Positions 13,537 to 26,151 of a DNA stretch of 64,000 nt are shown here, piece after piece. Each line of letters begins with the position of its first letter. Position 1 is the first letter of the stretch. Made by a program: the position numbers and the translations under genes. Source of the stretch: Diogma glabrata (taxonomy: Eukaryota > Arthropoda > Insecta > Diptera > Cylindrotomidae); assembly GCA_963693315.1 (NCBI GenBank), contig OY856187.1, forward strand, positions 78,189,394 through 78,253,393, written 5' to 3'. The notes beneath the pieces were generated by a model. That model saw nothing but the letters and a program-made list of their open reading frames with translations. It did not search any database and was not told the origin of the DNA.

Positions 13537-15546
13537 GTCGGACAAGTGCGAATAAAATCCGCTTGCCAAGGGTTCCGTGAATGTAAAAGAACACAATATC
13601 AAAAATAAATGACATAAAGTTATGTTGTAAAGTCTTTATATCGCCAGACTATTGACGCATAACAGAATAAATGTTTAATCGTAGACGTCAATAGTAAATG
13701 TCAATCACATCTCCATTGATCACAAATGTTACTTGAGGTTAAATCTTATCCATAGCTGTTTATGTTAACTAAAGAAAGATTTAACCAGTATTTTAATGGT
13801 TTAAATTGGGAATATTTGTTTATAAATCAACGTCGAAATATAGGGTGGTATACATACATTTAAAATAGCACTTTTTTATCAATAACTAAAAACTGTGCAT
13901 CGCAAAATTCTAATAAATATTGCAATATTTCTTAAATTAAGTGCTCTTTCAAATGACACCCACTAGTTTGGGTACAAAAAAGTTTTTTTTACCCTCCCCA
14001 CACCCATCCCCTAAACACACAGAAATATAATTTTTTGACAGAAATATAATTGTTTGACAGAAATATAATTGTTTGACAGAAATATAATTGTTTGAGACCT
14101 CGCTATAATTGTCATTTAAAGTTTACTAAACTTCCTGTCGATATGCATTTTTCCAAACTTTTCTGTCAATCAGTGTCGAAACGTAGGGGGAGCACGGTTT
14201 GAAAGTTGCACTTTTTTGACAATAACTCGAAAACTGTGACCAGTGAAATTCTAAAAAAAAGTGCGTTATTTCTTAAATTAGCTGTTCTTTCAAATGATAC
14301 CCCACTCGATTGGGTCAAAAAAAGTTTTTTTTTACCCTCCTTAACCCATCCCCTAAACACACAGAAATATAATTATTTGAAAGTTCGCTATAATTTTCGT
14401 TCAAAATATAGCAAACTTCCTGTCTCTATGAATTTTTTCAATTTTTTCTGTCAATCAGTGTCGAAACGTTGTTGGGGTAACGGTCTGGAATTTGCACATT
14501 TTTTAGAATAACTCGAAAACTGTGTACCGCAAAATTCTAAAAAAAATCGCAATGTTTTGGAAATTTGGTGTTCTTTCAAATGATCTATCAGTGTCGAAAC
14601 GTAGGGGGGGGGGGGGGGGGAACGGTCTGGAATTTGCACATTTTTAGAATAACTCAAAAACTGTGCACCGCAAAGTTCTAAAAAAAAATTGCAGAGTTTC
14701 TGAAATTTGGTGTTCTTTCAAATGACACCCCTCTCGCTTGGGTCAAAAAGAAATTTTTTCACTTTTCTCCACCCCAAAGCCTTAAAAGCACAAAAATATA
14801 ATTATTTGAGAGGTCGCTATAATTTTCGTTCAGAGTTTATCAAATTTCCTGTCTCTGTGAATTTTGTCAAATTTTTCTGTTAGTTAGGCTCGAAATGCAA
14901 GGGGGGGGGGGGCCAACTTTTTGTGTCACTTTATTGATAATAATTCAAAAACTATGCATTGCAAAATTCTAAAAAAAATGGCAATATTTCTATAATCAAG
15001 TGCTCTTTCAAATGACACCCCACATGACCTGGTTTTAAATGATGTTTTTACCCCTTAACATTCCCACCCCTTTAATAAATATAGTTATGAGTATCTACCA
15101 CTTTTCTATATTTTTCATTAAAAACCTACTAATTTTTCTATCATTCCAAATATATTTCAAGATTTTCGATGAAGGAGGATCGGAGTTAATCGGGGCAATA
15201 AAACATCGAGAAAACGTCATTTTTCAAAATTATACAAAAAATGGTGAGGTGTAAAATTCCAAAATATATTTTTAAATAATGCTGAAATGAAGCCCTTTCA
15301 TATGATACCCTACTCGTCTCGATAAAAAAATGTATGTTTTCAAAGGCTTTGCATCGTACCTCTTTAAAACAAACGAACACAGCTTTATTTATTTTTTAAC
15401 CCGCCATTTTCTGTGGATAGGTTAGTTTTATAAGCATCTCAAATTTTAAGTTCATCGGATTAATGGTACACGAGATAATCGAAATAATGTGAAAAACACG
15501 TTGTACTCTCACCAATAGTGTTCCGTATAAAAAACGGAACCCTAAT
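13537..15546 (+). repeat. Satellite-like composite repeat with GTCGGACAAGTGCG start
   Basis: The block begins GTCGGACAAGTGCG...GGGTTCCGTG and ends GTGTTCCGT...ACGGAACCCTA. Between these lie about four to five diverged units of roughly 280-390 bp. Each holds an AACTCGAAAACTGTG-like box, a TTCTTTCAAATGACACCCC box, a pyrimidine-rich run (ACCCATCCCCTAAACACAC) and GAAATATAATT...GTCGCTATAATTTTCGTT. A 19-bp unit (AGAAATATAATTGTTTGAC) repeats four times at 14021-14096. Poly(G) tracts at about 14605 and 14901 are very unusual in this AT-rich DNA. Similar GTCGGACAAGTGCG-type repeats occur in many arthropod genomes. I cannot assign a transposon class. Confidence 0.6.
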
Positions 15547-18500
15547 ATTTTCGACCCAGTTGTGACATGATATTCTAGTTATTTTAGTAAAGATTTAAGA
15601 ATCTTTGTACTTTCTAATTGAAAACTATTAGATCACATCTTTTAGAAAAACCTAAAATGTTGATCTAAATGTTTGTTTTAGTTATATAATAACAGTATTT
15701 TATAGATTGGGCATTTAATGAAGATTGTGGCATTTAATGAAGATAATGACTTTATTCTTGAGCGAAAGTTTACAATACTCCCGGGGCACGCAAGTAAATT
15801 TTAAATCAGAGTGTGCGGTTTTGTTTTAAATTGTTTGTATTCACTGTGTACAAATACATTTCATTATTGCGTAGCATTGATTAAAAAAACAATGCGCTAC
15901 GTAATAAAAACACCTGTTTTTTTATTAATTGTTGTAGTGTACGTTTAATGGTACGATTAATGGTTATGTACGATTAATGGTTATCATTATGTCTGTAAAA
16001 AAACACTAATAAAGTTGTTCTTATGTTCATAGAATTTCCAGTGAATCTAGAACTTTTTCTCTCTCGAGATGAAAATATTCTATAATAAAATAAAAATGTC
16101 CCATGATTTCCTGAATATTTAAATAAAACAAATTATGGTTGCCATGATAGTTGAATTTAGTTTTAAAAAGCTTTTAAATGATACATGTTGCAAGTTTTCA
16201 ATCTAAAAATTTATAACTATTATCACATATGTTTAGTATCTTAAAAAAAAGTATTTCTTAACCCAGATAAAAAGTTTTTCGTTCGTGAAGTTGAGTTCGT
16301 TCACTCGATGATGTATATTGCTTTATCCAAGTAAAAATCTGTTCAAAATGTTGCTTTGGTTATCAGCGTGCCACACCATAGTGATAACGACAAACAATTA
16401 TCAAACAAAAGTATTGTTAAAACAAATAAAAAAAGAACCAAAATATTTAGCAAACAACGACTAAGACTCTGTCTTTTTTGACAACCTTGTAGTTTTCCAC
16501 ATGCATGACAAGTTGGATTATTGGTTGATTTTTCGTGCTTACGGAAAAATAAATGACAATTCGTGAAAATTTCAAAATCATAAGCCAAGTCTGCTTGGTT
16601 TGTTCTGAACTTGTCAATGAATCGAATTGTCATTAAACAGAAAACTGGTAGCAGATTTGGTTTTTTTTTTTTCAAAACACACGAGTTATGAAAATCCACG
16701 AGTTTTAAAGGAAATATGCCCTTTGTCAGAATCTAATCTTAGAATTCTTGTGTTGCAGCCGACACTTTATTTACTGTGTTAAAACGGCTATCGAAGTAAA
16801 ATATGGATCTCTTGTATTTCTAAAACAATTAATGACATATCACAGACTGGCAACTGTAGCATTGATACACACCATGGCGTTGAAGAGGTTGGCTTCATCT
16901 ACTATTGCAAATTTCCTTTCCTAACAACTTTCAGAGTGGCGATATATTAGTAATTAGTTTTTTGGCCGGATTATCTAAATTACCGCTCCACGGTCAAAAC
17001 CAAGTTTAAAGATGAAAATATGTAACATTGGAACCATATTGTCCATTTAATTGCTATTTTTGTTTAAAGAAGACACCATGGCGGCATGAATTTTTTATTT
17101 TCAGTTATTAATTAGCTTTAACCTTTTTATAGACGAAAAAATTTACCCAGTTACTTTATGTCTCAACCAATTAACAAATTGTAACATACCGAGAACTTTA
17201 AACAACTAACAACAAAAATGTTTTAGTCACATAAAATTAATACCTAATTACCCCGAGTTGCTATTAATCGTAAAAAAAGTAAGAAATAAAAAAATTTATA
17301 AACAAAATCAGTTTTAATCCTATATCTTTAATTTTATTCTATTTAAAAAAAAATACAGTAAAATTAATCCCACCAAACAACCATTTTGAAAAACATGAAA
17401 GAAAATGTAATAACAATAATCGCGAAAACCAACAACCAATTGAATTTAAATTAAAAAAAATTCTCACAAAACATCTAAGCTTTCCTTATACATATTAAAT
17501 ACATAAATGTTCACCTATTTTCTCTTTCTCAGTGGATAAAGGATCAAAAGAACACAAACGGTCAATTAGGACCAGTTTAATCCCAATTTACGTTTTTTTT
17601 CTATAAATGAATACAAAACCGACAAACTCCCCATATTTCATCTTTTTCTTGTATAGTCGGTGTCATAAGGTCAGAAACAAGAATCTTGTTTTACAACCCC
17701 TTTTTATTATTGGTAGTTAAACATTAGTTGGAGGTCATAATTTGACCTTAAATTTTTTAAATTTATTGTAATTTAAGGGTTAAGAATATGTAATAAAGTT
17801 AAAGTGAAAATTAAACGGTCTAATAATTTTATTAGAATTTTTTATCGTGTGAAAATATGTTATTTAAAAAAATCTCACCACAAATCGGAATAGGAGCATG
17901 TATATTGGGTAATCCTCTTGGTATCCATTCCATATTCTTATACCCGTTTATTTATTATCGAATGTTTATATTCCCCTTCAACTACTTTGCGGGTATTTTT
18001 ATTTTTTAAATTAAATTACATCAACATTTTTTTAAATTAATATTTCTAACGTTTCTTCAATAACTTAATAAAATATTTAAAAGAAAAATCAATGATACAT
18101 AAAATGCAAAAAAGAAAAGTACACGAAAAAAAATATTGTCACTGATATCCAAAACAACTCCCCAAAAATGAAATGAAAACCATATCTTAATTTGTTAAAT
18201 CTTTTTCTTAGAACGAACCAACAATTTTTGTACACTTAATTTTCTTATGTTGATAAAATCTTCAATTAACACCTCTTTAGAGAGTAAAACAAATTCACTG
18301 AACAAAATTTTCACTTATAAAAGAAAAATGATAAAGAAAAAAAATAAGTAAATCTGACAAGTCGAAGGAAAACAACATCACGAACGAAAATACACTTTTC
18401 TTTATTTTTAGCATAAAGACACCTTAACATAAAGACGAAGAAAAGTAGACTGAAAGTGATTCCGAAAAAAAAAAAAATAAATAAAATATAAAGTTGGAAG

Positions 18501-20059
18501 AAAAGAAAAATGGAGAGGAAAAAACTTTTTGTATGTATAAAGTAAATTTTCCTCCCCAAACTCAAACTATTGAAAACAATTTATTGGGAAAATTTGACTC
18601 GACTATATTTTCTACTATTTTTTTATGTTTGACATTTTATATCCCTTTTCAACATTTGACATAGGTTAAGTACATTGGTCTCGTTTATCCTGGTACTTTT
18701 TCTCGCGTGTAGATTTTATTTTAATATCTACAATATTTTTGCTAGGATAGCATATTATTGCAAGGTAGTAAATAGATCATATAATGATTTTAAAAGAATA
18801 TTATTGTATATAAATATATGTGTGTTATGATACATTTTGTATATTAGCTTGTATTTTAAAAGCGAACAAATTATTCAAATTAACTTAGTTTGTATGATAT
18901 GCTTAAAATAAAAAATAAATAAAAAAAAATAAAATGAAGTAAGATTCATATAAATTCAATTATGAATAGTAAGGGGTTCAATTTTAGTGACTTCACTGTT
19001 TACAAATTCCAAATTAGCAAATTGAATTTGATTGAAAGTATATTAAGATTAGGTTATTGATTATGGTAAGAAGTATTTATACCGTTTTATAATATACTCG
19101 AAAAACATTCTCTGAAACTTTTCAGATCATTTTTTCAATTTAATCAACTCAATGTAGCACACGCTGTATTGAAATTTTTGACACCAATAAATAAACATTA
19201 CTTTTAGCGTTAAACGTTATTACTAAAAATCGATCTTGAAATGAACTAGAAAAAAAAAGCAGTTGTTATGTTTAGTAGTACATAAGTTACGACTTCAAGA
19301 AAGTATTGAAGTTGAAAGGAATGAAATATAGTTCGTAGATGGTTTATCACATGCTTAAAATAGCGAAAGTTATGGTTTCTTAACAGAAATTTAACCAAAC
19401 GCTACAAGAATGGATATTCGGAATTGAAAAACAAACGCTAATAAATCATACGAAAAAATTGTTTTGCGTTGTTTTAAACAAATGGACATAGTGGTAGATA
19501 TAACTGAAGAATTTATTTTAGAAATAAGTTCCATTAGTTATATAGCTCATTATAGTTATATATAGTTTAAAGGTTTTGAAATGGAGTACTAACAATTACA
19601 AGAAGATGATATTTCAAAATTATGAGAAGTTCCATCGTAGTATTGAAGTGATCAAGATTTCTAGTACCCGGGCTTAAAATTACTAGTCTTCCCACATACA
19701 GAAAGAACGGTCGGCAAAGGGTATAAAAACCATTATACAGAGCATTTTGCTTTGGTAAGGGGTAGTATAAATGTAGTAAAATAATTGATCCACTCGTTCA
19801 TTGTTTGGATCTACCAATACTTATTTAATTACAACGACCCAATGGCCTAAAATCCTTTTAAATATATGATCCTTAACTGGAACACATATTATAAACATTG
19901 TCCCGAAAATTTATTTCAAGCTTCTTCGTATTATTAATTAATTAAAATGTCAATAGAAATTTGGTGGATTACCCAATATAAATAAATTCATATATGTAAC
20001 TAATAACGATTAACAAATAACGATGTCCTGAAAAAATGAAATTAATAAAGTTGGGTAAA
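15547..20059. other. AT-rich stretch, no gene seen
   Basis: Only minor patterns are visible: direct duplications (GGCATTTAATGAAGAT at about 15709 and 15731; GTACGATTAATGGTTAT at about 15952) and an imperfect 16-18 nt inverted repeat at about 15863-15905. A 118-codon minus frame at 16343-16699 has a couple of Cys residues but no recognisable motif. Confidence 0.45.
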
Positions 20060-20350
20060 AATAGTATATTTTATAAGAGATGAAAATATTGTTTTTTTCG
20101 TGAGTAAACATTTGTTCACGAGACGCGCTAGCGTCGAGTGAGACATGTTTACGAACGAAAAACGTTTTTATCTCGCGTAGGAAATGCAATTTTTTCTATG
20201 ATACTAATATATAATCGATATTTACTATAAATTATAAAGTTATAAATCGACAACAAAACATTCAAAATTCATATTCTATTTTTTCATGGTTACGTTGTTT
20301 AAAATACTTTGTAAAATTATATGAAAAACCATAGCAACTATAATTTGTTA
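20060..20350. repeat. Dispersed repeat with GAGACGCGCTxGCGTCGAG core
   Basis: A stretch around 20070-20140 (AAGAGATGAAAA..., TTCACGAGACGCGCTAGCG) matches the stretch near 63350-63420 in order and orientation. A weaker match continues through AGCAACTATAATTTGTTATT. The GACGC/GCGTC core is a small hairpin. Confidence 0.5.
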
Positions 20351-20971
20351 TTTTTTTACACTAGTTTACTTTTCGCATAGAAAAAAATTATTATTAACAT
20401 GATTACTTTTCCTTTGCTGATCCATAGAGGCGGGTCGACTGTAAATTTGACAAAAAGCAAAGAATTTCAATAAGAAAGACGAACTAGATTTACCATTTAT
20501 AGTTGGTTTTGCAATGACGTTGGGTGTTTGTTATTGGTTAAGTAACAGTTTTTAGCTTGATAAATAACATGTGTCTGTGTTTCCATTTCCAACAACGATG
20601 ATAAGAAATGCAAGTGATTCAATTCATATACAATCAATTGATACGATATAGTGCAGTATCTAAACGGTTTCGGGTCTGAATTCTTTGAACCTTGAACGAT
20701 TAACTTGAAATTTGCTGAATAGTTAAGGGATGGCTCAAAAATCAAAGGCGACACCGATGATTTGCGCTTTTACCCTGGAGGAAGATCCCACTCCCTTCTT
20801 GAGGGTAGAATTTTTTTCACTCAAAATAACCCCGAAAATAGATAAAGAGACACATTTTAAGTGAAAATATTCTAAAACGATTTTTTCATAGATCGATATT
20901 TTTCGAGTTATTCGCAATTGATAACTTGCATTTTTCGTTCAAATAAGCATGTTTTTTGACGGTTTTTCACA

Positions 20972-21356
20972 CTGCCGTGCTAAGCACAAAGGGCGTATCT
21001 TGAATTTTTGACATATCGGGATATTAACACTTTTTAATTTTCAAGTTTCACAGTCAAACTAATCAAAACTATATTTTTAGTCAATAAAATTTCAAATTTT
21101 GGTTTGAATCAGAGAGATAGAAGGTTATATTATTTGTTAATGTTATAAAATATTAATTATTGGATAATTAAATAGTAAGTTTGATACTTTTAAAGAAGAT
21201 ACGGTATATTTAAAAGAGTAAATTTTGAATGAAAAAATTAATTAAATGGTTTAATTATATGATAAAAATGTCCATCGACTGTTATTATATCATCTTAGAT
21301 GCATAACTCATTTTTTATAAAAAGGCAAGATACGGCCTTTGTGCTTAGCACAGCAG
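20972..21356. mobile_element. 385-bp TIR element (MITE) flanked by CACA
   Basis: The ends are inverted repeats of about 31 bp: left CTGCCGTGCTAAGCACAAAG, with GGCGTATCTTG after it, and right the near-exact reverse complement. Within the TIR, GTGCTAAGCAC is itself a palindrome. CACA flanks both sides (20968-20971 and 21357-21360), a possible 4-bp target-site duplication. The interior is AT-rich without coding signs, so it is non-autonomous. The superfamily is not clear. Confidence 0.7.
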
Positions 21357-22114
21357 CACACATAAGTCAAAATCTTAGCGTTCTACCAGAAAGTTAAAAT
21401 GAACAAAAATCAAGTTTAAAACGAAAAAGAGATTGGTTTTGTAAGTCCAAAACGAAGGAAGTCATAGCTCATTGAAGAGAATTATATTTTTTTAATAACT
21501 TGGTTCGAAGTATTCGACGTTGCACGTTATCTAAAATCTATACTATTGTATTATTTTTTCTTTCTAAAATTGTTTCATCTCGGATGTCTTCCTAAAAAGA
21601 AGTTATTGGTAGTATTAATTAAAATATTAATAAAAGTAATATTTTTTTGTTTTACGAAGAAATTTTCAAAATCGCGGTTTGGTAAGTCTGTTTTCGGTTA
21701 CGGTTTATTTGTTACAAAACCTTCCGTTTTAGGTTTCGGTTAACCAAACCGTGAAACTCTACTAATGATGTATAGCTTTAGAACCAGCATTCTTTTGTCA
21801 TAATAATATTTACGCACGAACGAATCGTAAAACACATTTTATATCCTAGTTATCGTGACTGAAAAATGTACTTAACGCCCGTAAAATGAAAGCCCGTTGC
21901 TATATAAAACATTAGTGTATTTTTCTACTTTGCCGCCGTAAAATAATCGCCCTGAATCATAAAATTAGAACAAACAAATAAATTATTGTATGAAGTTTAT
22001 AGAAAAAATCATGGTATGTTAGTATAATTTTCAAAATGTCTAGCGAGTTTAAAAATTCAAAAATTGATTTATACTACAATTAAGTTGTGTAGTTGTACGT
22101 TGTACATACACTCA

Positions 22115-22209
22115 GGCTGAAAGGAAGATTACGCCCTGGGTTCAATAAAAGCCCTCGCTTCGCGTCGGGCTTCAATATGAAACGCAGGCGTAATCTTCTA
22201 CTTTCAGCC
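22115..22209. mobile_element. 95-bp palindromic element
   Basis: The arms GGCTGAAAG-GAAGATTACGCC (22115-22135) and the inverse GGCGTAATCTTC-TA-CTTTCAGCC (22187-22209) enclose a second small hairpin (AGCCC...GGGCT) around TCGCTTCGCGT. The GC content is higher than in the flanks. It looks like a very short foldback MITE. Confidence 0.55.
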
Positions 22210-22859
22210 CTCGATATGTAAATATCTATTTTAGAATATTATCGTTTACTTTTTTATTTGTCTTAGGCATAGGGCCTTCATAATAGGTGAAAAGTTGGAA
22301 TACATAATAAACTATGTTCGAGAACATAAGATTTATTCTACTAAATAAGAAGGGAATCCAAAAAATGAGTAAACTTACATTTTTTCTATATTTTCACGTA
22401 GGGGTGGTTTTCATCCTTAAACAGAAAAAGCGCAAATCGGGCTTATGTCACCTTTGTAGTTAAGAGTAAGATGAGATTAATTCCCAATTTTTATGAAAAT
22501 CGATGGAGGTTCAAATAATTCAGAGGTATTGGTCTATTTTCATGGTCAGTTACTGTACTAATATAATGGAATCGATTTTACATTGAGAATGCAACACATT
22601 TGTTTAAGTTAAATCAAGATTCTATAATATTGACCAATTTTTTCATAATAACAAATTGTTCGTTAACTCTGAGAAAAACAATCGTCTAGAGATCAAAAAT
22701 TCAAAATTTGTGGAAATCGGTCTGTTTTCTCTTCGCTGGTAGAAAAATTAGATCGATTTTCGTTTTCTTTTTAAATATTTAGACATGGAAATATTATTTT
22801 TGTTTGTTACATTTGTCTAAATAAACAAAAATTCATTCATTTCATTTTTTCATTTTTTT

Positions 22860-23800
22860 TACTTCACGACAATTGGAAATTGGGTGGGTACAAAAGATGG
22901 TTGACAAAAACGCATGAATCTTGATTAAACTTTGGTATATGATCCGGAATCACATGAAAATAGAAGATCTGGACTTTGGAATTTCTGTCTTCCAACTTCC
23001 GGTTGGTCATTTCCAGTTAAAATGTTTTGTTTAAAATATTTTTAAAGTATTTATCCCTACTATTACGCCTACAGTTACAAATTGAATTTTCTTTAAACGT
23101 TGGTCACTTCTCTCACTTTGATGTCACTTTGAAAAAAAAATGCAAATATGTATGGGAGCTGCGACTAATTTTTGAGCGATATTGAACAAAAACATGGGGG
23201 ATCTCCCAAGCACATGTTTTTTTTAAAGCTCAATAACATTTTTTGCTAATTATCAAATTGGACGCAACTCGGTACATAAGCATTCATTACGGTTCGCACC
23301 AGTTCTGTATCCTAACTTCTGGTTTTTCATTTCCTGCAAAAAATCGTTTTCAGCATTTTTTCAGTGCTTTTATCCACACTACAGCCTACAATAATGATGT
23401 GATTATGATGAATCTTATGAAAATGTTTCAATTGGTGTGATGATGGTCAGATTTTGGAGCACATCGAGCAATGTGATGATGGTCCACCATACAGATTTTG
23501 ACTTTTCTCATTTAATTTAAATTAACTAATTAGTTTTTGGACGATATTGGGATAAGTAGTCCCTCGAGTCCTGTTTATTTGAAACTTCAATAACATCAGC
23601 TGCTGATAATGGTTTTTGATTAAATCGATATTTTTAATTGGTAAATATGCTTAAAGTATGACTTGTAACAGTTCTGCATTCTAACTTCTGGTTTGTCACT
23701 TCCGAAAAAATTTTTTTTACTTTATTCATACAACAGAGTTTGTCTGTTGGGATACTACAGTTTTCTTAACTGAACTAATCTTGATGAAACTTTGGCGATA
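22860..23800. repeat. Degenerate tandem repeat, about 320-370 bp period
   Basis: The phrase CTTCCGGTTGGTCATTTCC (about 22995) recurs as CTTCTGGTTTTTCATTTCC (about 23316) and CTTCTGGTTTGTCACTTCC (about 23684). Each follows a GTTCTGTAT/CATTCTAA-like box and precedes a T-rich run. A related sequence (TTGACAAAAACG...CTTTGGTTATGATCC) lies near 58165-58215. Confidence 0.5.
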
Positions 23801-23814
23801 AAGATTTATATATT

Positions 23815-23935
23815 TTTTTTATAAAATGTGTGTTTTGTAGTAGGAATTACAATAGGTGTCAACAACACATAAAAAGCTTTTAAGACCAAGGACCCACAAC
23901 AACATGCGTTCTAAGGTGCTGATGGACGCAAATTT
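23815..23935 (-). mobile_element. Family-A retrotransposon 3' end fragment (A2)
   Basis: The terminal 115 bp of family A is present on the minus strand: T-run, GTAGTAGGAATTACAATA, CAACAACACATAAA, CCCACAACAACATGCGTTCT and GGTGCTGATGGACGC. It is a 5'-truncated insertion with no coding part left. Confidence 0.65.
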
Positions 23936-24129
23936 GTTTCTTTGTTTTTTTTTATATTTTATTATAGAAGGAATAACTAAACAATAAATTCTATCACATA
24001 TAAAATATGTTAGGCCAATATTTAATAATGGGAGAGAAAAAATAAAAATAAAAGAAAAGGTAAACAGCAAATTTGTTTTAAAAATTTGCAGGAACAAAAC
24101 TAAAATGTGGTTGCCAATAATCCAGCTAG

Positions 24130-24420
24130 TGGCATATTACTTGATCATGCGACGCACTTCCTTCCTCAATGATTAAAGCCCATACATAGAGTTATATGAA
24201 GGCTCGATTGTTCGAGTAAGCAATAACGTGGTATCATCAAGGAATACTCTATAGCTAAGAATGAGGGTGCTACCGTTGACTGAATAGAGTTCATCCGCCA
24301 GCACCCCTAAAGATATCACCTTTGCTAGTGATATCTCACTGCTATTGCCAGTAGTGTGTGATACCTCACGTAATCTCGTATGTCAATAGCATGGACTGGA
24401 GTCCGCGGGGTTGTCACACC
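24130..24420 (-). repeat. Dispersed repeat R, copy 1, with coding look
   Basis: This stretch is clearly similar to 36890-37080 (GATATC...GCTAGTGATATCTCACTGCTATT...TGTGATA.CTCACG). On the minus strand one frame stays open and reads REVSHTTGNSSEISL and then GVLADELYSVNGSTLILSYR. The second copy is broken by stops. I do not recognise the protein; a transposon ORF or an old gene fragment are both possible. Confidence 0.45.
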
Positions 24421-24532
24421 CGCATATCAAAAATAAAAAAAATGTACATATAAAAAAATTGATCCCGCCATTCGGAATATGAAACTAACTCATATGCTTT
24501 TGAGCGATAATGGGCAGTGGTGGGGACCACCG

Positions 24533-24562
24533 AATGGCTAACTATAACAATAGTTAGCCATT
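24533..24562. other. Perfect 13-bp hairpin
   Basis: AATGGCTAACTAT and its exact reverse complement are separated by AACA. It lies just upstream of the inverted repeat at 24599-24830 and may mark an element boundary. Confidence 0.5.
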
Positions 24563-24598
24563 AATTGAAGTATTTGATAGATATAAGCTCACTACATA

Positions 24599-24830
24599 AT
24601 ATCGTCGCTTTAATAATGAAATAACGTATGCTATGTATACGTTATTATCATATAAGGATATCTTTGAAGTGACGTTTTTACATTTTCGAATTATTTTATG
24701 ACTTGGGGTAAAAATTAATATATTGTTAATTAACGTCCATGCAAATGCATGCGCACATCCATCTTTAAACTCAAATATCTCGAAACTACACTTTTGCGTA
24801 TACGTTATTTCATTATTAAAGCGACGATAT
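24599..24830. repeat. Perfect 31-bp inverted repeat around a 170-bp spacer
   Basis: Positions 24599-24629 and 24800-24830 are exact reverse complements (ATATCGTCGCTTTAATAATG... in the left arm). The spacer is AT-rich and holds no convincing ORF. Exact identity of the arms implies recent origin or conversion. A MITE is likely, but no clear target-site duplication was found. Confidence 0.65.
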
Positions 24831-24961
24831 GTCCAGAACATTTTGTTTCCAAAGTTGTGGTGAACTCACCCTATGTATCGACATCGCCAATTTTATTTTC
24901 TATGGATAATAATTTTTCCTTTTATTTAATTTTCAATAACTTTCAATACTATAATACTCAG

Positions 24962-25262
24962 GTCCAACAACAACAACCGTTCTAAGTTGTTGATGAACGC
25001 TTTTTTTACATCTGTGGATTGAAGCCACTCGAGACTATTGATTTCAGTGAAACAGACCATATATACGCTGTTCGGAAAAAAGAAGTTCGAACGAAAATTT
25101 CATATAAAAGTTTAATAAGAATCGATAATATCGAGGAGCTTTAATTCACAAAGGATTGAAAAAGCGTCCATCAACACATAAAAAAGCATGGTGTTGTTAG
25201 ATCTATGTCTTTAAATTTATCTACATATTGTAATTTCCTATTACACAACACTTTTTTAACCA
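24962..25262. mobile_element. Head-to-head pair of family-A 3' fragments (A3)
   Basis: 24962-25090 matches family A on the minus strand (GTTCTAAG.TGTTGATGAACGC, GATTGAAGCCACTCGAGACTA). 25125-25262 matches the same 3' region on the plus strand (CACAAAGGATTGAAAAAGCG, GCGTCCATCAACAC, then AATTTCCTATTACACAACAC). Together they form an inverted pair, either two insertions or one rearranged copy. Confidence 0.55.
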
Positions 25263-26130
25263 TAAAAATATAAGCAAAAACAATCAATCACAAAAATAAA
25301 AAGAAAATTTTCCACTACATTTACAAAAGTATGATGTTCTTTTGAATATAAAAATCAATTTCTTTTCAACCTACCGAACAATAGCGTAGGAAAAAGGTTA
25401 ACAAAAGACAATACCGCGGATTTATTTCTGCAATAAATAAGTTAAAGTTTGTAACGACGGACTATTTTCAATTTTTACTCTAAAATAATAGTATTCATAT
25501 TCAAAGAAATTCGCTAATAATTTATTAATTTATTCTTTTCAATTGTAATAAGCGTAGGGACATTTGTACTGCTGTGCAATAAAACATTTTTTCTGTTGAC
25601 GGTTTAGCTACGTCACTCAATGTCAAATTATAATACATGTTTTACATAAATGATTGTTTAATTTGTAAAAAGTAGAATTGTTGTCTGTATTAGTGAAAAT
25701 TGTTTATTGGAGAGGGAAACAGGAAACCTAATATGTGTATATAAGCGATCAAATTGTTTGGGTCGGGAGATTTATGTAAATTTAAACCGAAGAATTAATT
25801 ATGTAAATATATTAATCAATTAATTATTACGTAAAGTAAAATGAAAAAGAGCAGTGTTATTGTGGCTCAATGTTAAAAAATGTATATTTTTTATATTAAA
25901 TTTATTAAATTAATTTTTTTAATATAAATTGGTGTTTTTTTATTATATCAGTGTTCGTTGCTTTTTATTAATTTTGTGTGTTAGGAGGTTTTACTAGCAT
26001 CAGTTATTGAAGCAAAATCAAACAAATATTCCAAATAAATTTCAACATTTTTATTTGTTTTTGGATAACATATTTTCATATTTTTAAATATGAGCGTATT
26101 GTATTAGAAAGCCGCTTCGAATATAGTTAA
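25263..26130. other. AT-rich stretch, no gene seen
   Basis: No protein-like frame or repeat was recognised. Confidence 0.5.
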
Positions 26131-26151
26131 ACCGTTGTTTTACCATTGCAG

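Noticed and set aside
16343..16699. 118-codon minus frame considered as a gene
   Set aside because: Composition and motifs are not convincing, no splice or promoter context was seen, and length is within reach of chance.
18311..18565. Phe-rich 84-codon frame resembling a membrane protein
   Set aside because: It arises from A-rich homopolymers on the plus strand; no other support.
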